From Pseudomonas sp. SCA2728.1_7 (GTDB lineage Bacteria; Pseudomonadota; Gammaproteobacteria; Pseudomonadales; Pseudomonadaceae): 64,000 bases of DNA. The stretch spans positions 992,001-1,056,000 of the forward strand of contig NZ_CP073104.1 in assembly GCF_018138145.1 (NCBI RefSeq), in the 5' to 3' direction. A program made the position numbers and the translations under genes. This document shows, piece after piece, positions 25,229 through 34,773 of this stretch. The notes under the pieces were generated by a model. The model did not search any database, was not told the origin of the DNA, and saw only the letters and a list, made by a program, of their open reading frames with translations. The number at the start of each line of letters is the position of its first letter. Within the stretch, counting starts at the first letter, position 1.

Positions 25229-25705
25229 TTGTGGCGCTACGGTTTGTTGCTGTCGCGCAATCGGCATTTGGCTGAGGATCTGGTGCAGGCCACGTGTGTG
25301 CGCGCGTTGGAGCGCGCCGGTCAATACGCCGCCGGCACGCGTATGGATCGCTGGTTGCTGAGTATTCTGCATTCGATCTGGCTCAACGAAGTGCGCGCTC
25401 GACGCGTGCGTCAGGGTGCGGGTCAGGTCGATGCCGATGGCCAACTGGCGTTCGATGGTGAATACGCGGCGCAGACTCACGTCATGGCCGCACAAGTGAT
25501 TCGCCGCGTCGACGCGCTGCCGGAAACTCAGCGCGAGACCGTTTATCTGGCCTATGTCGAAGGCTTGTCCTACCGCGAAGTCGCCGAGATCCTGCAGGTA
25601 CCGATCGGCACGGTCATGAGTCGCCTGGCCACCGCACGGCTGAAACTCGCCGAATACCCGCCACTGCAAGCGGTGCCGAAATCCACCGAAGGAGACCGAT
25701 CATGA
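25229..25705 (+). CDS. ECF-type RNA polymerase sigma factor
   Basis: A sigma-70 family protein with region 2 (RNRHLAEDLVQATCVRALERA, then RMDRWLLSILHSIWLNEVRARR) and region 4 (LPETQRETVYLAYVEGLSYREVAEILQVPIGTVMSRLATARLKL). A start at TTG 25229 gives 158 residues but cuts region 2.1. The frame stays open upstream and reads IVNDQAFTAELGQHLARL, as expected for the family, but holds no ATG, GTG or TTG. AAGGG lies just before ATCATC at 25175-25180, so an ATC start or a sequence error is possible. It overlaps the anti-sigma gene by four bases. Confidence 0.85.
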   Translation: MWRYGLLLSRNRHLAEDLVQATCVRALERAGQYAAGTRMDRWLLSILHSIWLNEVRARRVRQGAGQVDADGQLAFDGEYAAQTHVMAAQVIRRVDALPETQRETVYLAYVEGLSYREVAEILQVPIGTVMSRLATARLKLAEYPPLQAVPKSTEGDRS

Positions 25706-26463
25706 ACACACCTTCGGATGAGCAACTGGTCGCCTACCTCGACGGCGAACTTGACGGCGAGTATCGCGACCAACTCGACAGTGCCATTGCTGAAGACTCG
25801 CTGCTGAGTCTGCGCGTGCAATGGCTCAGCCGCAGCAACCTGCCGTACAAGAACGCCTATGACGAACTGGCGCAACAGGCGCCGCTGGAACGCCTGCAAG
25901 CGCGGCTGGATGCCATCCCGGCGCCGCAGCGTCCGGGCTTCAACCGCCGCTGGTTTATCGGTGGTGCCGCCGCAGCGCTATTGGCCGGTGGAGTGTTGGC
26001 CGATCGGTTGTTCCTCGGCTGGCATGCTGCGCAATCGAACAACTGGCGCGCATTGGTCGGCGATTACATGGCGCTGTACGTGCCGCAGACGCTCGATCAT
26101 CTACCCACCGATGAAGCCTCCCAACGCGCGCAACTGCGTACGGTCGATGCGCGTCTTGGCCTGAATCTTTCGCCAGCCACTTTGAAATTGCCGGGCGTCG
26201 AATTCAAACGGGCACAAATGCTTGAGTACGACGGCGTGCCGATTGCACAGATTGTTTATCTGGATGCGAAACACGGGCCGCTGGCGCTGTGTGTCACACG
26301 CTCGAACAGCGGCACTCAGCCGTTGGCCCATGAGCGTCGAAGCGAGATGAACGTGGTGTACTGGACCGAACGTGAACACGCGTGGATGCTGATCGGACAC
26401 GACGCCCCGGTAGCACTGGAAGACAAGGCGAAGCTGTTGAAAAGCCGCTTAATTACCGGCTAG
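25702..26463 (+). CDS. Transmembrane anti-sigma factor
   Basis: A 253-residue protein. The N-terminal half (SDEQLVAYLDGELDGEYRDQLD) is the zinc-less anti-sigma domain pattern. One membrane helix (WFIGGAAAALLAGGVLADRLFLG, about residues 90-112) is followed by a periplasmic domain. It is translationally coupled to the sigma gene (ATGA overlap) and should hold that sigma factor at the inner membrane until a signal comes. The C-terminal region resembles anti-sigma factors that sense envelope or oxidative stress, but the signal is unknown. Confidence 0.87.
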   Translation: MNTPSDEQLVAYLDGELDGEYRDQLDSAIAEDSLLSLRVQWLSRSNLPYKNAYDELAQQAPLERLQARLDAIPAPQRPGFNRRWFIGGAAAALLAGGVLADRLFLGWHAAQSNNWRALVGDYMALYVPQTLDHLPTDEASQRAQLRTVDARLGLNLSPATLKLPGVEFKRAQMLEYDGVPIAQIVYLDAKHGPLALCVTRSNSGTQPLAHERRSEMNVVYWTEREHAWMLIGHDAPVALEDKAKLLKSRLITG

Positions 26464-26509
26464 ATCCTGCACTATGCTGATCGAGTATTCTTCCAAGGAC
26501 GACTCCAAT

Positions 26510-27136
26510 ATGCCTGATTCATCGCGTTCTGCCTTACTGGTTATCGACGTTCAAAACGACTTCACCCCCGGCGGCCAATTGGCAGTACCGGAAGGTGACC
26601 TGATTGTGCCGTTGATCAACCAGCTCGCTCGCCAGTTCACGCAGGTGGTTATTGCCCAGGACTGGCATCCGACCGGTCACGGATCCTTTGCTTCGAGTCA
26701 TCCCGGTCACCAGCCCTACGATGTCATTCAATTGCCTTACGGCGAGCAGACACTCTGGCCCGACCACTGTGTGCAATCGACACCGGGGGCCGAGTTTCAC
26801 CGGGGACTCGACTTGCCTCATGCCCAGTTGATCATTCGTAAGGGCTGCGATCCTGATATCGACAGCTATTCGGCCTTTCTGGAAGCCGATCGCCTCACCA
26901 CCACGGGGCTGTCCGGCTACCTGAAAGAGCGCGGGATCGATACGGTCTACATGGTGGGTCTGGCGCTGGATTTCTGCGTGATGTTTTCGGCGCTGGATGC
27001 ACGGGCGGTGGGTTTCAATGCCTATGTGGTGCTGGATGCGTGCCGGGCGATCGATATGAATGGATCACTGGCGGCAGCGATTGAGCGGATGCAAAGTGCC
27101 GGGGTCGGGTTGATTCAATCCACAGAACTGGTCTGA
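26510..27136 (+). CDS. pncA: Nicotinamidase
   Basis: A 208-residue amidohydrolase that hydrolyses nicotinamide to nicotinate for NAD salvage. The catalytic triad is Asp13 (VIDVQNDF), Lys111 (IRKGCDPDIDSYS) and Cys156 (GLALDFCV). The metal site is Asp51, His53 and His57 plus a later His in DWHPTGHGSFASSH. The ATG at 26510 matches the family N-terminus; an in-frame start at 26474 would add twelve unrelated residues. Confidence 0.95.
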   Translation: MPDSSRSALLVIDVQNDFTPGGQLAVPEGDLIVPLINQLARQFTQVVIAQDWHPTGHGSFASSHPGHQPYDVIQLPYGEQTLWPDHCVQSTPGAEFHRGLDLPHAQLIIRKGCDPDIDSYSAFLEADRLTTTGLSGYLKERGIDTVYMVGLALDFCVMFSALDARAVGFNAYVVLDACRAIDMNGSLAAAIERMQSAGVGLIQSTELV

Positions 27137-27150
27137 ACAACACATCCCCA

Positions 27151-27240
27151 TGTGGGAGCGAGCCTGCTCGCGAAGGCGTCGGGTCAGTCAACGCATACTT
27201 GGCTGACATACCGCCTTCGCGAGCAGGCTCGCTCCCACAG
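27151..27240. repeat. REP doublet (REPIN)
   Basis: Inverted copies of GTGGGAGCGAGCCTGCTCGC enclose about 45 bases, lying between converging pncA and the sensor-kinase gene. This is the GCTCCCACA variety. Confidence 0.9.
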
Positions 27241-27263
27241 AGATATGTTCAAAGGCATGAAGC

Positions 27264-28565
27264 TCAGGCGTTAGTGGGCAACCACAGCCGAAACCGCGCA
27301 CCGCCCAACGGCGAAGACTCCACCGTCAACGTGCCACCCTGCGCTTCCAGTGCCCGACGGCTGATCGCCAGGCCAAGGCCAAAACCACCCGTAGCCCGGT
27401 CACGACTGCGATCCAGCCGATAGAACGGCTCGAAAATCCGCTCACGTTCGTCATCGGGAATGCCAATGCCGTCATCATCGACCCAGATCTCGCAGCCCTC
27501 GGCATTGACCTGCACGCCAATCTGAATGCGCTTCTCGCAATAGCGCATGGCATTGCGCAGCAGATTCTGGATCGCCCGCGCAGTCAGGCGCGGATCGAGC
27601 GAAAAACGTTCGAGCTGACCGTGCAGCAACACGTCGATGACGATCTCCGGCGATTCGAGTTCTTCATCGACGCTGCCCAAAATGCTGTCGATGAACTCGT
27701 CCAGTGACACTTCGACCTGCTCCGGCAATTGCGCCGGGTTCTGCAAACGGCTGTAGGAAAGCAACTCCAGCACCAGCTCATCCAGCTCGCGAATGTGCGC
27801 GACCAGCCCCAGCAAGCGCTCGCGGCTGGCGGTCGGCAAGTCATCGGACAGGGCCAGGGCCAGACCGAAATCCAGACGCGTCAACGGCGTGCGCAGTTCG
27901 TGGGACACGGCGTTGAGCAAATCGCGTTGTTGGTTGAGCAGGTTTTCGATGTCACCGGCCATGGTGTCGAAGACATTGGCGAGGCTGCCGATGTTGGAGC
28001 TTGGGGCAATTTCCGTGCGCTCGCTCAAATGGCCCTTGCCGAAGCGTTCGGCGGTGCCTTTGAGGCGTTCCAGATCACGCCAGTGCGGGCGCAGCCACAT
28101 CAGCAGGCAGGCGAGCAGGCTCGCGCCGATCAGCACGTTGATGCTCCAGTACAACAGATTGACGTCCAGCGGATCCGGCGGCACGACCATTTGCACGGCC
28201 GAGATGTCGTCCAGCGGCGTCACCGCCAACGTGCGCCAGCCCCAATCGCCGATACGTACAACGTTTTCACCGCGACGCAGGCGCTCCTGCTCAATGGCGG
28301 TGAACTCGGCATCGTCGATCCGCGCCAAGACGATGTGCAGCGGCTGGAAATCCTTGTCCATCGACGTCGCCAGCGCCGGCCACTGCTCCTGCGGCACCGC
28401 ATGGAACTGGCGGGTGATCAGCGATTGCAGACCGCGTGAATAATCGAGGTTGTAGGTGACGAAACGCTCGCGGAACGCCATGACCACCAGATCCGGCACC
28501 AGATAGATTGCCGCACTGTAGGAGACGATCGTCACCAGATACAGGCGAAACAGGATGCGAAACAT
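27264..28565 (-). CDS. Sensor histidine kinase
   Basis: A 433-residue inner-membrane kinase. Helices at about residues 5-25 and 143-163 enclose a periplasmic sensor of about 115 residues. A HAMP domain follows, then the HisKA domain with NAVSHELRTPLTRLDFG (phospho-His near 225), and the ATPase domain with LLRNAMRYCEKRI, VDDDGIGIPDDE and GGFGLGLAI. The layout and periplasmic length resemble RstB. The start at 28565 follows the response-regulator stop by four bases, so the two are cotranscribed. It is divergent from the RND pump genes and may control them; that is inferred from position. Confidence 0.92.
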   Translation of the reverse strand: MFRILFRLYLVTIVSYSAAIYLVPDLVVMAFRERFVTYNLDYSRGLQSLITRQFHAVPQEQWPALATSMDKDFQPLHIVLARIDDAEFTAIEQERLRRGENVVRIGDWGWRTLAVTPLDDISAVQMVVPPDPLDVNLLYWSINVLIGASLLACLLMWLRPHWRDLERLKGTAERFGKGHLSERTEIAPSSNIGSLANVFDTMAGDIENLLNQQRDLLNAVSHELRTPLTRLDFGLALALSDDLPTASRERLLGLVAHIRELDELVLELLSYSRLQNPAQLPEQVEVSLDEFIDSILGSVDEELESPEIVIDVLLHGQLERFSLDPRLTARAIQNLLRNAMRYCEKRIQIGVQVNAEGCEIWVDDDGIGIPDDERERIFEPFYRLDRSRDRATGGFGLGLAISRRALEAQGGTLTVESSPLGGARFRLWLPTNA

Positions 28566-28569
28566 CAGC

Positions 28570-29271
28570 TCAGCATTCCCATTCGGAACGGCTGAACAGA
28601 TAGCCCTTGCCCCACACGGTTTTGATCTTGCGTGCCTCGCCAGCGTGGTCATCGAACTTGCGGCGCAGCTTGGAAATCGCCACGTCCACCGAGCGGTCGG
28701 TGCCGTTGAACTCGATACCGCGCAGGCGTTGCAGAATCTGGTCGCGGCTCAACACTTCACCGGCGTGTCGCGCCAGCACCACCAGCAAGTTGTATTCGCC
28801 ACTGGACAACTCGACCGGTTGATCGCGCCAGGTGACGGTGCGTTCGGACAGGTCGATGCACAGATTACCCATGACGATGCGGTCGTTGACGGTCAACGGT
28901 TCACCGAGGCTGCTGCGGCGCAACAAGGTACGCACTCGCGCCAGCAACACCCGTGGCTCGCACGGTTTGGTCACGTAATCGTCAGCGCCCATTTCCAGGC
29001 CCAGCACCTGATCGTGGCTGTCGTCGCGGGCGGTGAGCATCAGGATCGGCAGCGTCGCCGAATCGGCGCGCAGCAAACGGCAGACTTGCAGGCCATCGAG
29101 GCCGGGCAGCATCAGGTCGAGGATCACCAGATCCGGCGGATTGACCCGCGCCCGTTCACGCACATGGTCGCCACGGCCGATCACGCTGACGGAATAACCG
29201 TTGCGCTCCAGGTAGCTGGAAATCAGTTCGGCGAGGGCGGTGTCGTCTTCGACCAGGAGGATGTTGGGCAT
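28570..29271 (-). CDS. OmpR-family response regulator
   Basis: A 233-residue regulator. The receiver domain holds the phospho-acceptor Asp52 (VILDLMLPGLDG) with Asp9, Asp10 and the later Lys in DDYVTKPCEP. The C-terminal winged helix ends TDRSVDVAISKLRRKFDDH and KIKTVWGKGYLFS. It resembles RstA. The gene is first of the pair with the downstream kinase. Confidence 0.94.
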   Translation of the reverse strand: MPNILLVEDDTALAELISSYLERNGYSVSVIGRGDHVRERARVNPPDLVILDLMLPGLDGLQVCRLLRADSATLPILMLTARDDSHDQVLGLEMGADDYVTKPCEPRVLLARVRTLLRRSSLGEPLTVNDRIVMGNLCIDLSERTVTWRDQPVELSSGEYNLLVVLARHAGEVLSRDQILQRLRGIEFNGTDRSVDVAISKLRRKFDDHAGEARKIKTVWGKGYLFSRSEWEC

Positions 29272-29303
29272 GGGTGATCCAGATATTGCTGTGGTGGATG
29301 TCA

Positions 29304-29386
29304 GACCGCTTTCGCGAGCAAGCTCGCTCCCACAAGGGATCGCATTCCAAGTGTGGGAGCGAGCTTGCTCGCGAAAGCGGTTTAAC
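29304..29386. repeat. REP doublet (REPIN), short-linker type
   Basis: ACCGCTTTCGCGAGCAAGCT and its inverse are joined by GGGATCGCATTCCAAG, a linker nearly shared with the doublets at 35806 and 45562. It lies in the promoter region between the response regulator and the RND adaptor, unlike most others, which lie between gene ends. Confidence 0.9.
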
Positions 29387-29536
29387 CGTCACAAAAGAAT
29401 TCAAGACCTGAAGGATATACGCCCCCGCCCGTCCCTGAGTAAAACCCTTACACAATTTCACACAGCGCCTACAAAGCTTCACCGCTAATCTCGGCGTCTG
29501 CCCGTAGGATGCGGACATCAATATTGGGGGTTGTAC

Positions 29537-30694
29537 ATGTCGAACAAACTGCTGGCCGGGCTCGGCCTGATCGCGATGGCGCTGACGCTGAGCGCCTGTG
29601 ATTCGTCCTCGAAGGCAGAGGATCAGACGCCACCGGCCACGGTGCGCATCGAGACGATCGAAGCGCACCCCCTGACGATCAGCAGCGAACTCAGCGGCCG
29701 CATCGCCGCGCCACGGATTGCCGAAGTGCGCGCACGGGTGGCCGGTGTGGTGTTGCAGCGCACTTTCCGCGAAGGCAGTGACGTGAAAAAGGGCGATGTG
29801 CTGTTCCGCATCGACCCGGCGCCGTTCAAGGCTGACCTCGACAGCGCCGAAGCCGCCCTGCGCAAGGCCGAAGCCAATGCGTTTCAAGCGAAACTGCAGG
29901 AGCAACGTTACGCGCAGTTGATCGACGACAAGGCCATCAGCGCTCAGGACTATGACAACGCCCGTGCGAACGCCCGGCAGACCGCCGCTGACGTTGCGGC
30001 CAACAAGGCTGCCGTCGAACGGGCAAAACTGAACCTCGGTTACGCCACCGTCACCGCGCCGATATCCGGCCGTGTCGGTCGTGCACTGGTGACCGAAGGC
30101 GCACTGGTCGGGCAGAACGAAACCACGCCGCTGGCACTGATTCAGCAACTCAACCCGATTCACGCAGACCTCACTCAGTCGACCCGTGAACTCAATGAAT
30201 TGCGCCGCGCGTTCCGCTCCGGGCAGTTGCAGGAAGTCGGCCAGGATCAGGTCAAAGCCACGCTGATTCAGGATGACGGCAGCCTGTATCCGCTGCCGGG
30301 CAAATTGCTCTTCAGCGACATCACTGTCGACCCGGGCACTGGCCAGATCATCCTGCGCAGCGAATTCCCCAACCCGGATCTCGACTTGCTGCCGGGCAGT
30401 TTCATTCGCGTGCGTCTGCAGCAGGCCACCATCCAGAACGGCATCACCGTGCCGCAACGCGCCGTACAGCGTGACAGCGCCGGCATTGCTCAGGTGCTGA
30501 CCGTCGACGAGCAAATGCGCGTCGCCGAACAACCGGTGCAACTCGGTGCAGTGCAGAACAATCGCTGGATCGTTACCGGCGGCCTCAAGCCCGGCGACCG
30601 TATCGTCATCGAAGGCCTGCAACACGCCCGTCCCGGCGAAACCGTGCAGATCGACGACACCCCTCTTCCACTTGCCCAGACCTCTGGTCAGTAA
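29537..30694 (+). CDS. RND efflux periplasmic adaptor lipoprotein
   Basis: A 385-residue membrane-fusion protein linking the inner-membrane pump to an outer-membrane channel. The lipobox is LTLSACDSS (Cys near residue 23). The lipoyl half-motifs are RVAGVVLQRTFREGSDVKKG and ATVTAPISGRVGRALV, with a helical hairpin between them rich in Ala and Lys. The ATG at 29537 follows a GGGGG box. It is most like MexC/AcrA-type adaptors. No outer-membrane factor gene follows, so it would use one encoded elsewhere. Confidence 0.93.
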   Translation: MSNKLLAGLGLIAMALTLSACDSSSKAEDQTPPATVRIETIEAHPLTISSELSGRIAAPRIAEVRARVAGVVLQRTFREGSDVKKGDVLFRIDPAPFKADLDSAEAALRKAEANAFQAKLQEQRYAQLIDDKAISAQDYDNARANARQTAADVAANKAAVERAKLNLGYATVTAPISGRVGRALVTEGALVGQNETTPLALIQQLNPIHADLTQSTRELNELRRAFRSGQLQEVGQDQVKATLIQDDGSLYPLPGKLLFSDITVDPGTGQIILRSEFPNPDLDLLPGSFIRVRLQQATIQNGITVPQRAVQRDSAGIAQVLTVDEQMRVAEQPVQLGAVQNNRWIVTGGLKPGDRIVIEGLQHARPGETVQIDDTPLPLAQTSGQ

Positions 30695-30709
30695 GCAGGA
30701 CGCTTTTCT

Positions 30710-33700
30710 ATGCCGCAGTTCTTTATCGACCGCCCGGTGTTTGCCTGGGTCGTCGCGTTGTTCATCCTGTTGGCCGGTGCGCTGGCCATCCCGCAGTTGC
30801 CGGTGGCGCAATACCCCGATGTCGCCCCGCCGCAGATCGAAATCTACGCTGTGTACCCGGGCGCCTCGGCGCAGACCGTCGATGAAAGCGTGGTCAGCCT
30901 GATCGAGGAAGAGCTCAACGGCGCCGATCACTTGCTGTACTTCGAATCGCAAAGCAGCCTTGGCAGCGCGACGATCAAAGCCACGTTCCAGCCGGGCACC
31001 AACCCGGAACTGGCGCAGGTCGACGTGCAAAACCGCCTCAAGGTAGTCGAGTCGCGCCTGCCGCAAGCGGTCAATCAGCAAGGTTTGCAGGTCGAAAAAG
31101 TTTCGTCCGGTTTCCTGTTGCTGATCACCCTGACGTCCAGCGACGGCAAGCTCGATGACGTGGCGCTCAGTGATTATCTGGCGCGCAACGTGATGAACGA
31201 GATCAAGCGTCTGGATGGCGTCGGCAAGGCGCAGTTGTATGGCGCCGAACGGGCCATGCGCATCTGGATCGATCCACAGAAACTGATCGCGTTCAACCTG
31301 ACACCGGCTGACGTCAATGAAGCCATTGTGGCGCAGAACGCCCAGGTGTCCGCCGGCAGCATCGGCGACCTGCCCAATCCGTCGAACCAAGAAATCACCG
31401 CGACCATTCTGGTGAAGGGTCAGTTGTCGACGCCGCAAGAGTTCGCCGACATTGTCCTCAAGGCCAATCGCGACGGCTCGACCGTGCGCATCGGCGATGT
31501 CGCACGCGTGGAAATCGGCAGTCAGGAATACCAGTTCGGCACGCGCCTCAATGGCAAGCCGTCCACTGCGGTCGGCGTGCAGTTGTCGCCGGGGGCCAAC
31601 GCGCTGAACACCGCGACGCTGGTGCGGGCGAAGATGGATGAGCTGGCGCGCTACTTCCCGGCAGGCGTGGAATACAAGATCCCGTACGACACTTCGCCGT
31701 TCGTCAAAGTCTCGATCACCAAAGTCGTGTACACCTTGGGCGAAGCGATGCTGCTGGTGTTCGCGGTGATGTTCCTGTTCCTGCAGAACGTGCGCTACAC
31801 GCTGATCCCGACACTGGTGGTGCCGGTGGCATTGATGGGCACGTTCGCGACCATGCTGGCGCTGGGTTTCTCGATCAACGTGCTGACCATGTTCGGCATG
31901 GTGCTGGCCATCGGTATTCTGGTGGACGACGCCATCGTGGTGGTGGAGAACGTCGAACGGATCATGGCCACCGAGGGCCTGTCGCCCAAGGAAGCCACGC
32001 GCAAAGCCATGACGCAGATCACCGGCGCGATCATCGGCATCACGCTGGTGCTGGTCGCGGTATTTATTCCGATGGCGTTCATGCAAGGTTCGGTCGGGGT
32101 GATTTACCAGCAGTTCTCGCTGTCGATGGCGACGTCGATTCTGTTCTCGGCGTTCCTTGCCCTGACCCTGACGCCGGCATTGTGCGCGACGCTGCTCAAG
32201 CCGATCGCCAAGGGTGAGCATCATGAAAAGTCCGGGTTCTTCGGCTGGTTCAACCGCCGCTTCGAGCACCTCACCGATCGTTACCAAGGCTGGGTCGGCT
32301 ATGCGCTGAAACGCAGTGGCCGTTATCTGCTGATTTACGTCGTGTTGCTGGTCGGGTTGGGCCTGTGCTTCGCGCGTCTGCCCTCCTCGTTCCTGCCGGT
32401 GGAAGATCAGGGCTACACCATCACTGACATTCAACTGCCGCCCGGTGCGACCAAGAATCGTACCGTGGCAGTGGCTGAACAGCTTGAGGCGCATAACGCC
32501 GGCGAGCCGGGGATCAGCGACAGTGTGGTGATTCTCGGTTTCAGCTTCTCCGGCAGCGGCCAGAACGCAGCGTTGGCGTTCTCGACGCTGAAGGATTGGT
32601 CGCAGCGCAGCAGTGATGACTCCGCCAGCTCGATTGCCGATCGCGCCAATATTGCGCTGAGCGAAATCAAGGACGCCATGGCGTTCTCGGTGTTGCCTCC
32701 GCCCGTGGATGGCCTCGGCACGTCGAGCGGCTTCGAGTTCCGTTTGCAGGATCGCGGCGGCCTCGGCCATGCGATTTTGATGCAGGCGCGTACTGAGTTG
32801 CTGGCTGCCGCCGAGAAAAGTCCGGTGCTGATGAACGTGCGTGAAAGCGCGTTGGCCGAAGCGCCGCAAGTGCAATTGATCGTCGACCGTAAACAGGCCA
32901 ACGCCTTGGGCGTATCGTTTGCCGACATTGGCAACATGCTGTCCACCGCTGTGGGCTCCAGCTACATCAACGACTTTCCCAATCAGGGGCGCATGCAGCG
33001 CGTTGTCGTGCAGGCCGAAGGCGATCAACGCAGCCAGGTCGCCGATCTGCTGAAAATGCACGTGCGCAACAACGCCGGGCACATGGTGCCGCTGTCAGCG
33101 TTCGTGCAGGCCAACTGGATTCAGGGCCCGGCGCAATTGACCCGTTACAACGGCTATCCGGCGATTGCGATATCCGGCGAACCGTCGCCGGGGCACAGTA
33201 CCGGTGAGGCCATGGCGGAAATCGAACGTCTGGTGGCGCAGGGGCCGAAAGGCCTGGGTCAGGAATGGACAGGGCTGTCGTTGCAGGAACGCTTGTCCGG
33301 CAATCAGGCGCCGATCCTGCTCGGTCTGTCGTTGCTGGTGGTGTTCCTGTGTCTGGCGGCGCTGTACGAAAGCTGGTCGATTCCGACCTCGGTGTTGTTG
33401 GTGGTGCCACTGGGTGTGCTCGGCGCGGTGCTGGCCGTGACGTTGCGCGGGATGCCCAACGATGTGTTCTTCAAGGTCGGCCTGATCACCATCATCGGGC
33501 TGTCGGCGAAGAACGCGATCCTGATCATCGAGTTCGCCAAGAGCCTGTATGACGAAGGTCACGACCTGATCGATGCAACGTTGCAGGCAGCGCGGTTGCG
33601 TCTGCGGCCGATCGTGATGACTTCGCTGGCGTTCATTCTTGGTGTGGTGCCACTGGCCATTGCCACTGGCGCCAGTTCGGCAAGCCAGCAAGCGATCGGC

Positions 33701-33808
33701 ACCGGGGTGATTGGCGGGATGATCACTGCGACGCTGGCCGTCATCTTCGTACCTGTCTTCTTCGTCGTCGTTATGAAGCTCGTACAACGCTTCACCAAAT
33801 CCCACTGA
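30710..33808 (+). CDS. RND (HAE1) multidrug efflux pump, MexD-like
   Basis: A 1032-residue twelve-helix proton antiporter. MPQFFIDRPVFAWVVALF and LPVAQYPDVAPPQI are the family start; GILVDDAIVVVENVERI holds the two proton-relay aspartates of helix 4; the second half shows GLSAKNAILIIEFAK in helix 10. The sequence resembles P. aeruginosa MexD more than MexB (for example DDAIVVVENVERIMATEGLSP and GFSFSGSGQNAALAF). It follows the adaptor by 15 bases. Substrates are likely drugs or other toxic small molecules, but cannot be read from sequence. Confidence 0.95.
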   Translation: MPQFFIDRPVFAWVVALFILLAGALAIPQLPVAQYPDVAPPQIEIYAVYPGASAQTVDESVVSLIEEELNGADHLLYFESQSSLGSATIKATFQPGTNPELAQVDVQNRLKVVESRLPQAVNQQGLQVEKVSSGFLLLITLTSSDGKLDDVALSDYLARNVMNEIKRLDGVGKAQLYGAERAMRIWIDPQKLIAFNLTPADVNEAIVAQNAQVSAGSIGDLPNPSNQEITATILVKGQLSTPQEFADIVLKANRDGSTVRIGDVARVEIGSQEYQFGTRLNGKPSTAVGVQLSPGANALNTATLVRAKMDELARYFPAGVEYKIPYDTSPFVKVSITKVVYTLGEAMLLVFAVMFLFLQNVRYTLIPTLVVPVALMGTFATMLALGFSINVLTMFGMVLAIGILVDDAIVVVENVERIMATEGLSPKEATRKAMTQITGAIIGITLVLVAVFIPMAFMQGSVGVIYQQFSLSMATSILFSAFLALTLTPALCATLLKPIAKGEHHEKSGFFGWFNRRFEHLTDRYQGWVGYALKRSGRYLLIYVVLLVGLGLCFARLPSSFLPVEDQGYTITDIQLPPGATKNRTVAVAEQLEAHNAGEPGISDSVVILGFSFSGSGQNAALAFSTLKDWSQRSSDDSASSIADRANIALSEIKDAMAFSVLPPPVDGLGTSSGFEFRLQDRGGLGHAILMQARTELLAAAEKSPVLMNVRESALAEAPQVQLIVDRKQANALGVSFADIGNMLSTAVGSSYINDFPNQGRMQRVVVQAEGDQRSQVADLLKMHVRNNAGHMVPLSAFVQANWIQGPAQLTRYNGYPAIAISGEPSPGHSTGEAMAEIERLVAQGPKGLGQEWTGLSLQERLSGNQAPILLGLSLLVVFLCLAALYESWSIPTSVLLVVPLGVLGAVLAVTLRGMPNDVFFKVGLITIIGLSAKNAILIIEFAKSLYDEGHDLIDATLQAARLRLRPIVMTSLAFILGVVPLAIATGASSASQQAIGTGVIGGMITATLAVIFVPVFFVVVMKLVQRFTKSH

Positions 33809-33814
33809 TCCAAA

Positions 33815-33908
33815 CTGTAGGAGCGAGCCTGCTCGCGAAAGCGTCGGTACATTCAACGTTGATGTTGACTGACCGGAAGCATTCGCGAGCAGGCTCGCTC
33901 CCACAGGG
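33815..33908. repeat. REP doublet (REPIN)
   Basis: CTGTAGGAGCGAGCCTGCTC and inverse GAGCAGGCTCGCTCCCACAG enclose about 40 bases just after the pump gene. Confidence 0.88.
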
Positions 33909-33990
33909 GTTCCGCAAACATCCAGTACAGTGGTCACAGCTGTCATCGCTGGGCTAAGGTGTCTGAATCACCCTGGCCCATCGAGTCCCC

Positions 33991-34632
33991 ATGCGCTTCC
34001 TCGCCCGCACCCACCCTCGCCTGTCTGCCGCCGCTCTCCTCGGCCTTGCCACCGGTCTCCTGGTCCCCGCCGATTCCATCGTCAGCAAAATCCTCATTGG
34101 CTGGAACGCCGGTGTCTGGACTTATCTGATCCTGATGTTCTGGCTGACCGTGCGCGCCAAGGCTCCGGACGTCAAACGCATCGCTGAAGTCGAAGACGAA
34201 AATGCCGGGCTGGTGCTGTTCGTGGTGTGCATCGCCGCGCTGGCGAGTTTGGCGACCATCACCTTCGAGCTGGCTGGCAGCAAGGACCTGGAAACCACGC
34301 GCAAACTGCTGCACTACGGCTTCACCGCCCTCACGGTAATCGGTTCGTGGCTGCTGATCGGGGTGATTTTCTGCGTGCACTACGCCAGGTTGTATTACAC
34401 CTGGAATGGCAAGGAACCGGCGCTGCGCTTCGCCGAAGGGCTGACGACCCCCAACTATTGGGACTTCTTGTACTTCTCGTTCACCATCGGCGTGGCCGTA
34501 CAGACTGCAGATGTCGGCGTGGCCACCCGCGATATCCGCAAAATCGTCTTGGCGCAATCGTTGATCGGATTCGTGTTCAACACCGCGATTCTGGGATTTT
34601 CGATCAATATCGCCGCGGGTTTGTTCGGCTGA
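33991..34632 (+). CDS. DUF1345 membrane protein
   Basis: A 213-residue inner-membrane protein with about five helices. The central stretch [18 protein letters not shown] then [23 protein letters not shown] is the hallmark of DUF1345. GVAVQTADV is an ion-channel-like loop, but no transport activity has been proven that I know of. It stands alone between a REP and ptxS. Confidence 0.88.
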   Translation: MRFLARTHPRLSAAALLGLATGLLVPADSIVSKILIGWNAGVWTYLILMFWLTVRAKAPDVKRIAEVEDENAGLVLFVVCIAALASLATITFELAGSKDLETTRKLLHYGFTALTVIGSWLLIGVIFCVHYARLYYTWNGKEPALRFAEGLTTPNYWDFLYFSFTIGVAVQTADVGVATRDIRKIVLAQSLIGFVFNTAILGFSINIAAGLFG

Positions 34633-34708
34633 CGCGACCCCGCCCGTCGGCAGCCCGTTGATGGCAGGTAATCATTCACTTGACGGAAGATTTGTTTTTG
34701 GTGTTTCC

Positions 34709-34722
34709 TGAAACCGGTTTCA
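34709..34722. promoter_or_regulatory. PtxS operator upstream of ptxS
   Basis: The perfect palindrome TGAAACCGGTTTCA equals the PtxS operator defined in Pseudomonas. It sits 51 bases before the ptxS start, so the regulator controls itself; 2-ketogluconate is the known releasing ligand. Confidence 0.92.
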
Positions 34723-34773
34723 GCGCTGTATTCAGACGTTGAGCCTATAAATCCAATAACAAGGTTTCAGACC

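Noticed and set aside
29156..33082. A 1308-codon open frame on the minus strand across the response regulator, adaptor and pump genes
   Set aside because: It lies opposite three clear genes, has low-complexity Arg/His/Gln-rich content and no family motif; long antisense frames are common in GC-rich DNA.
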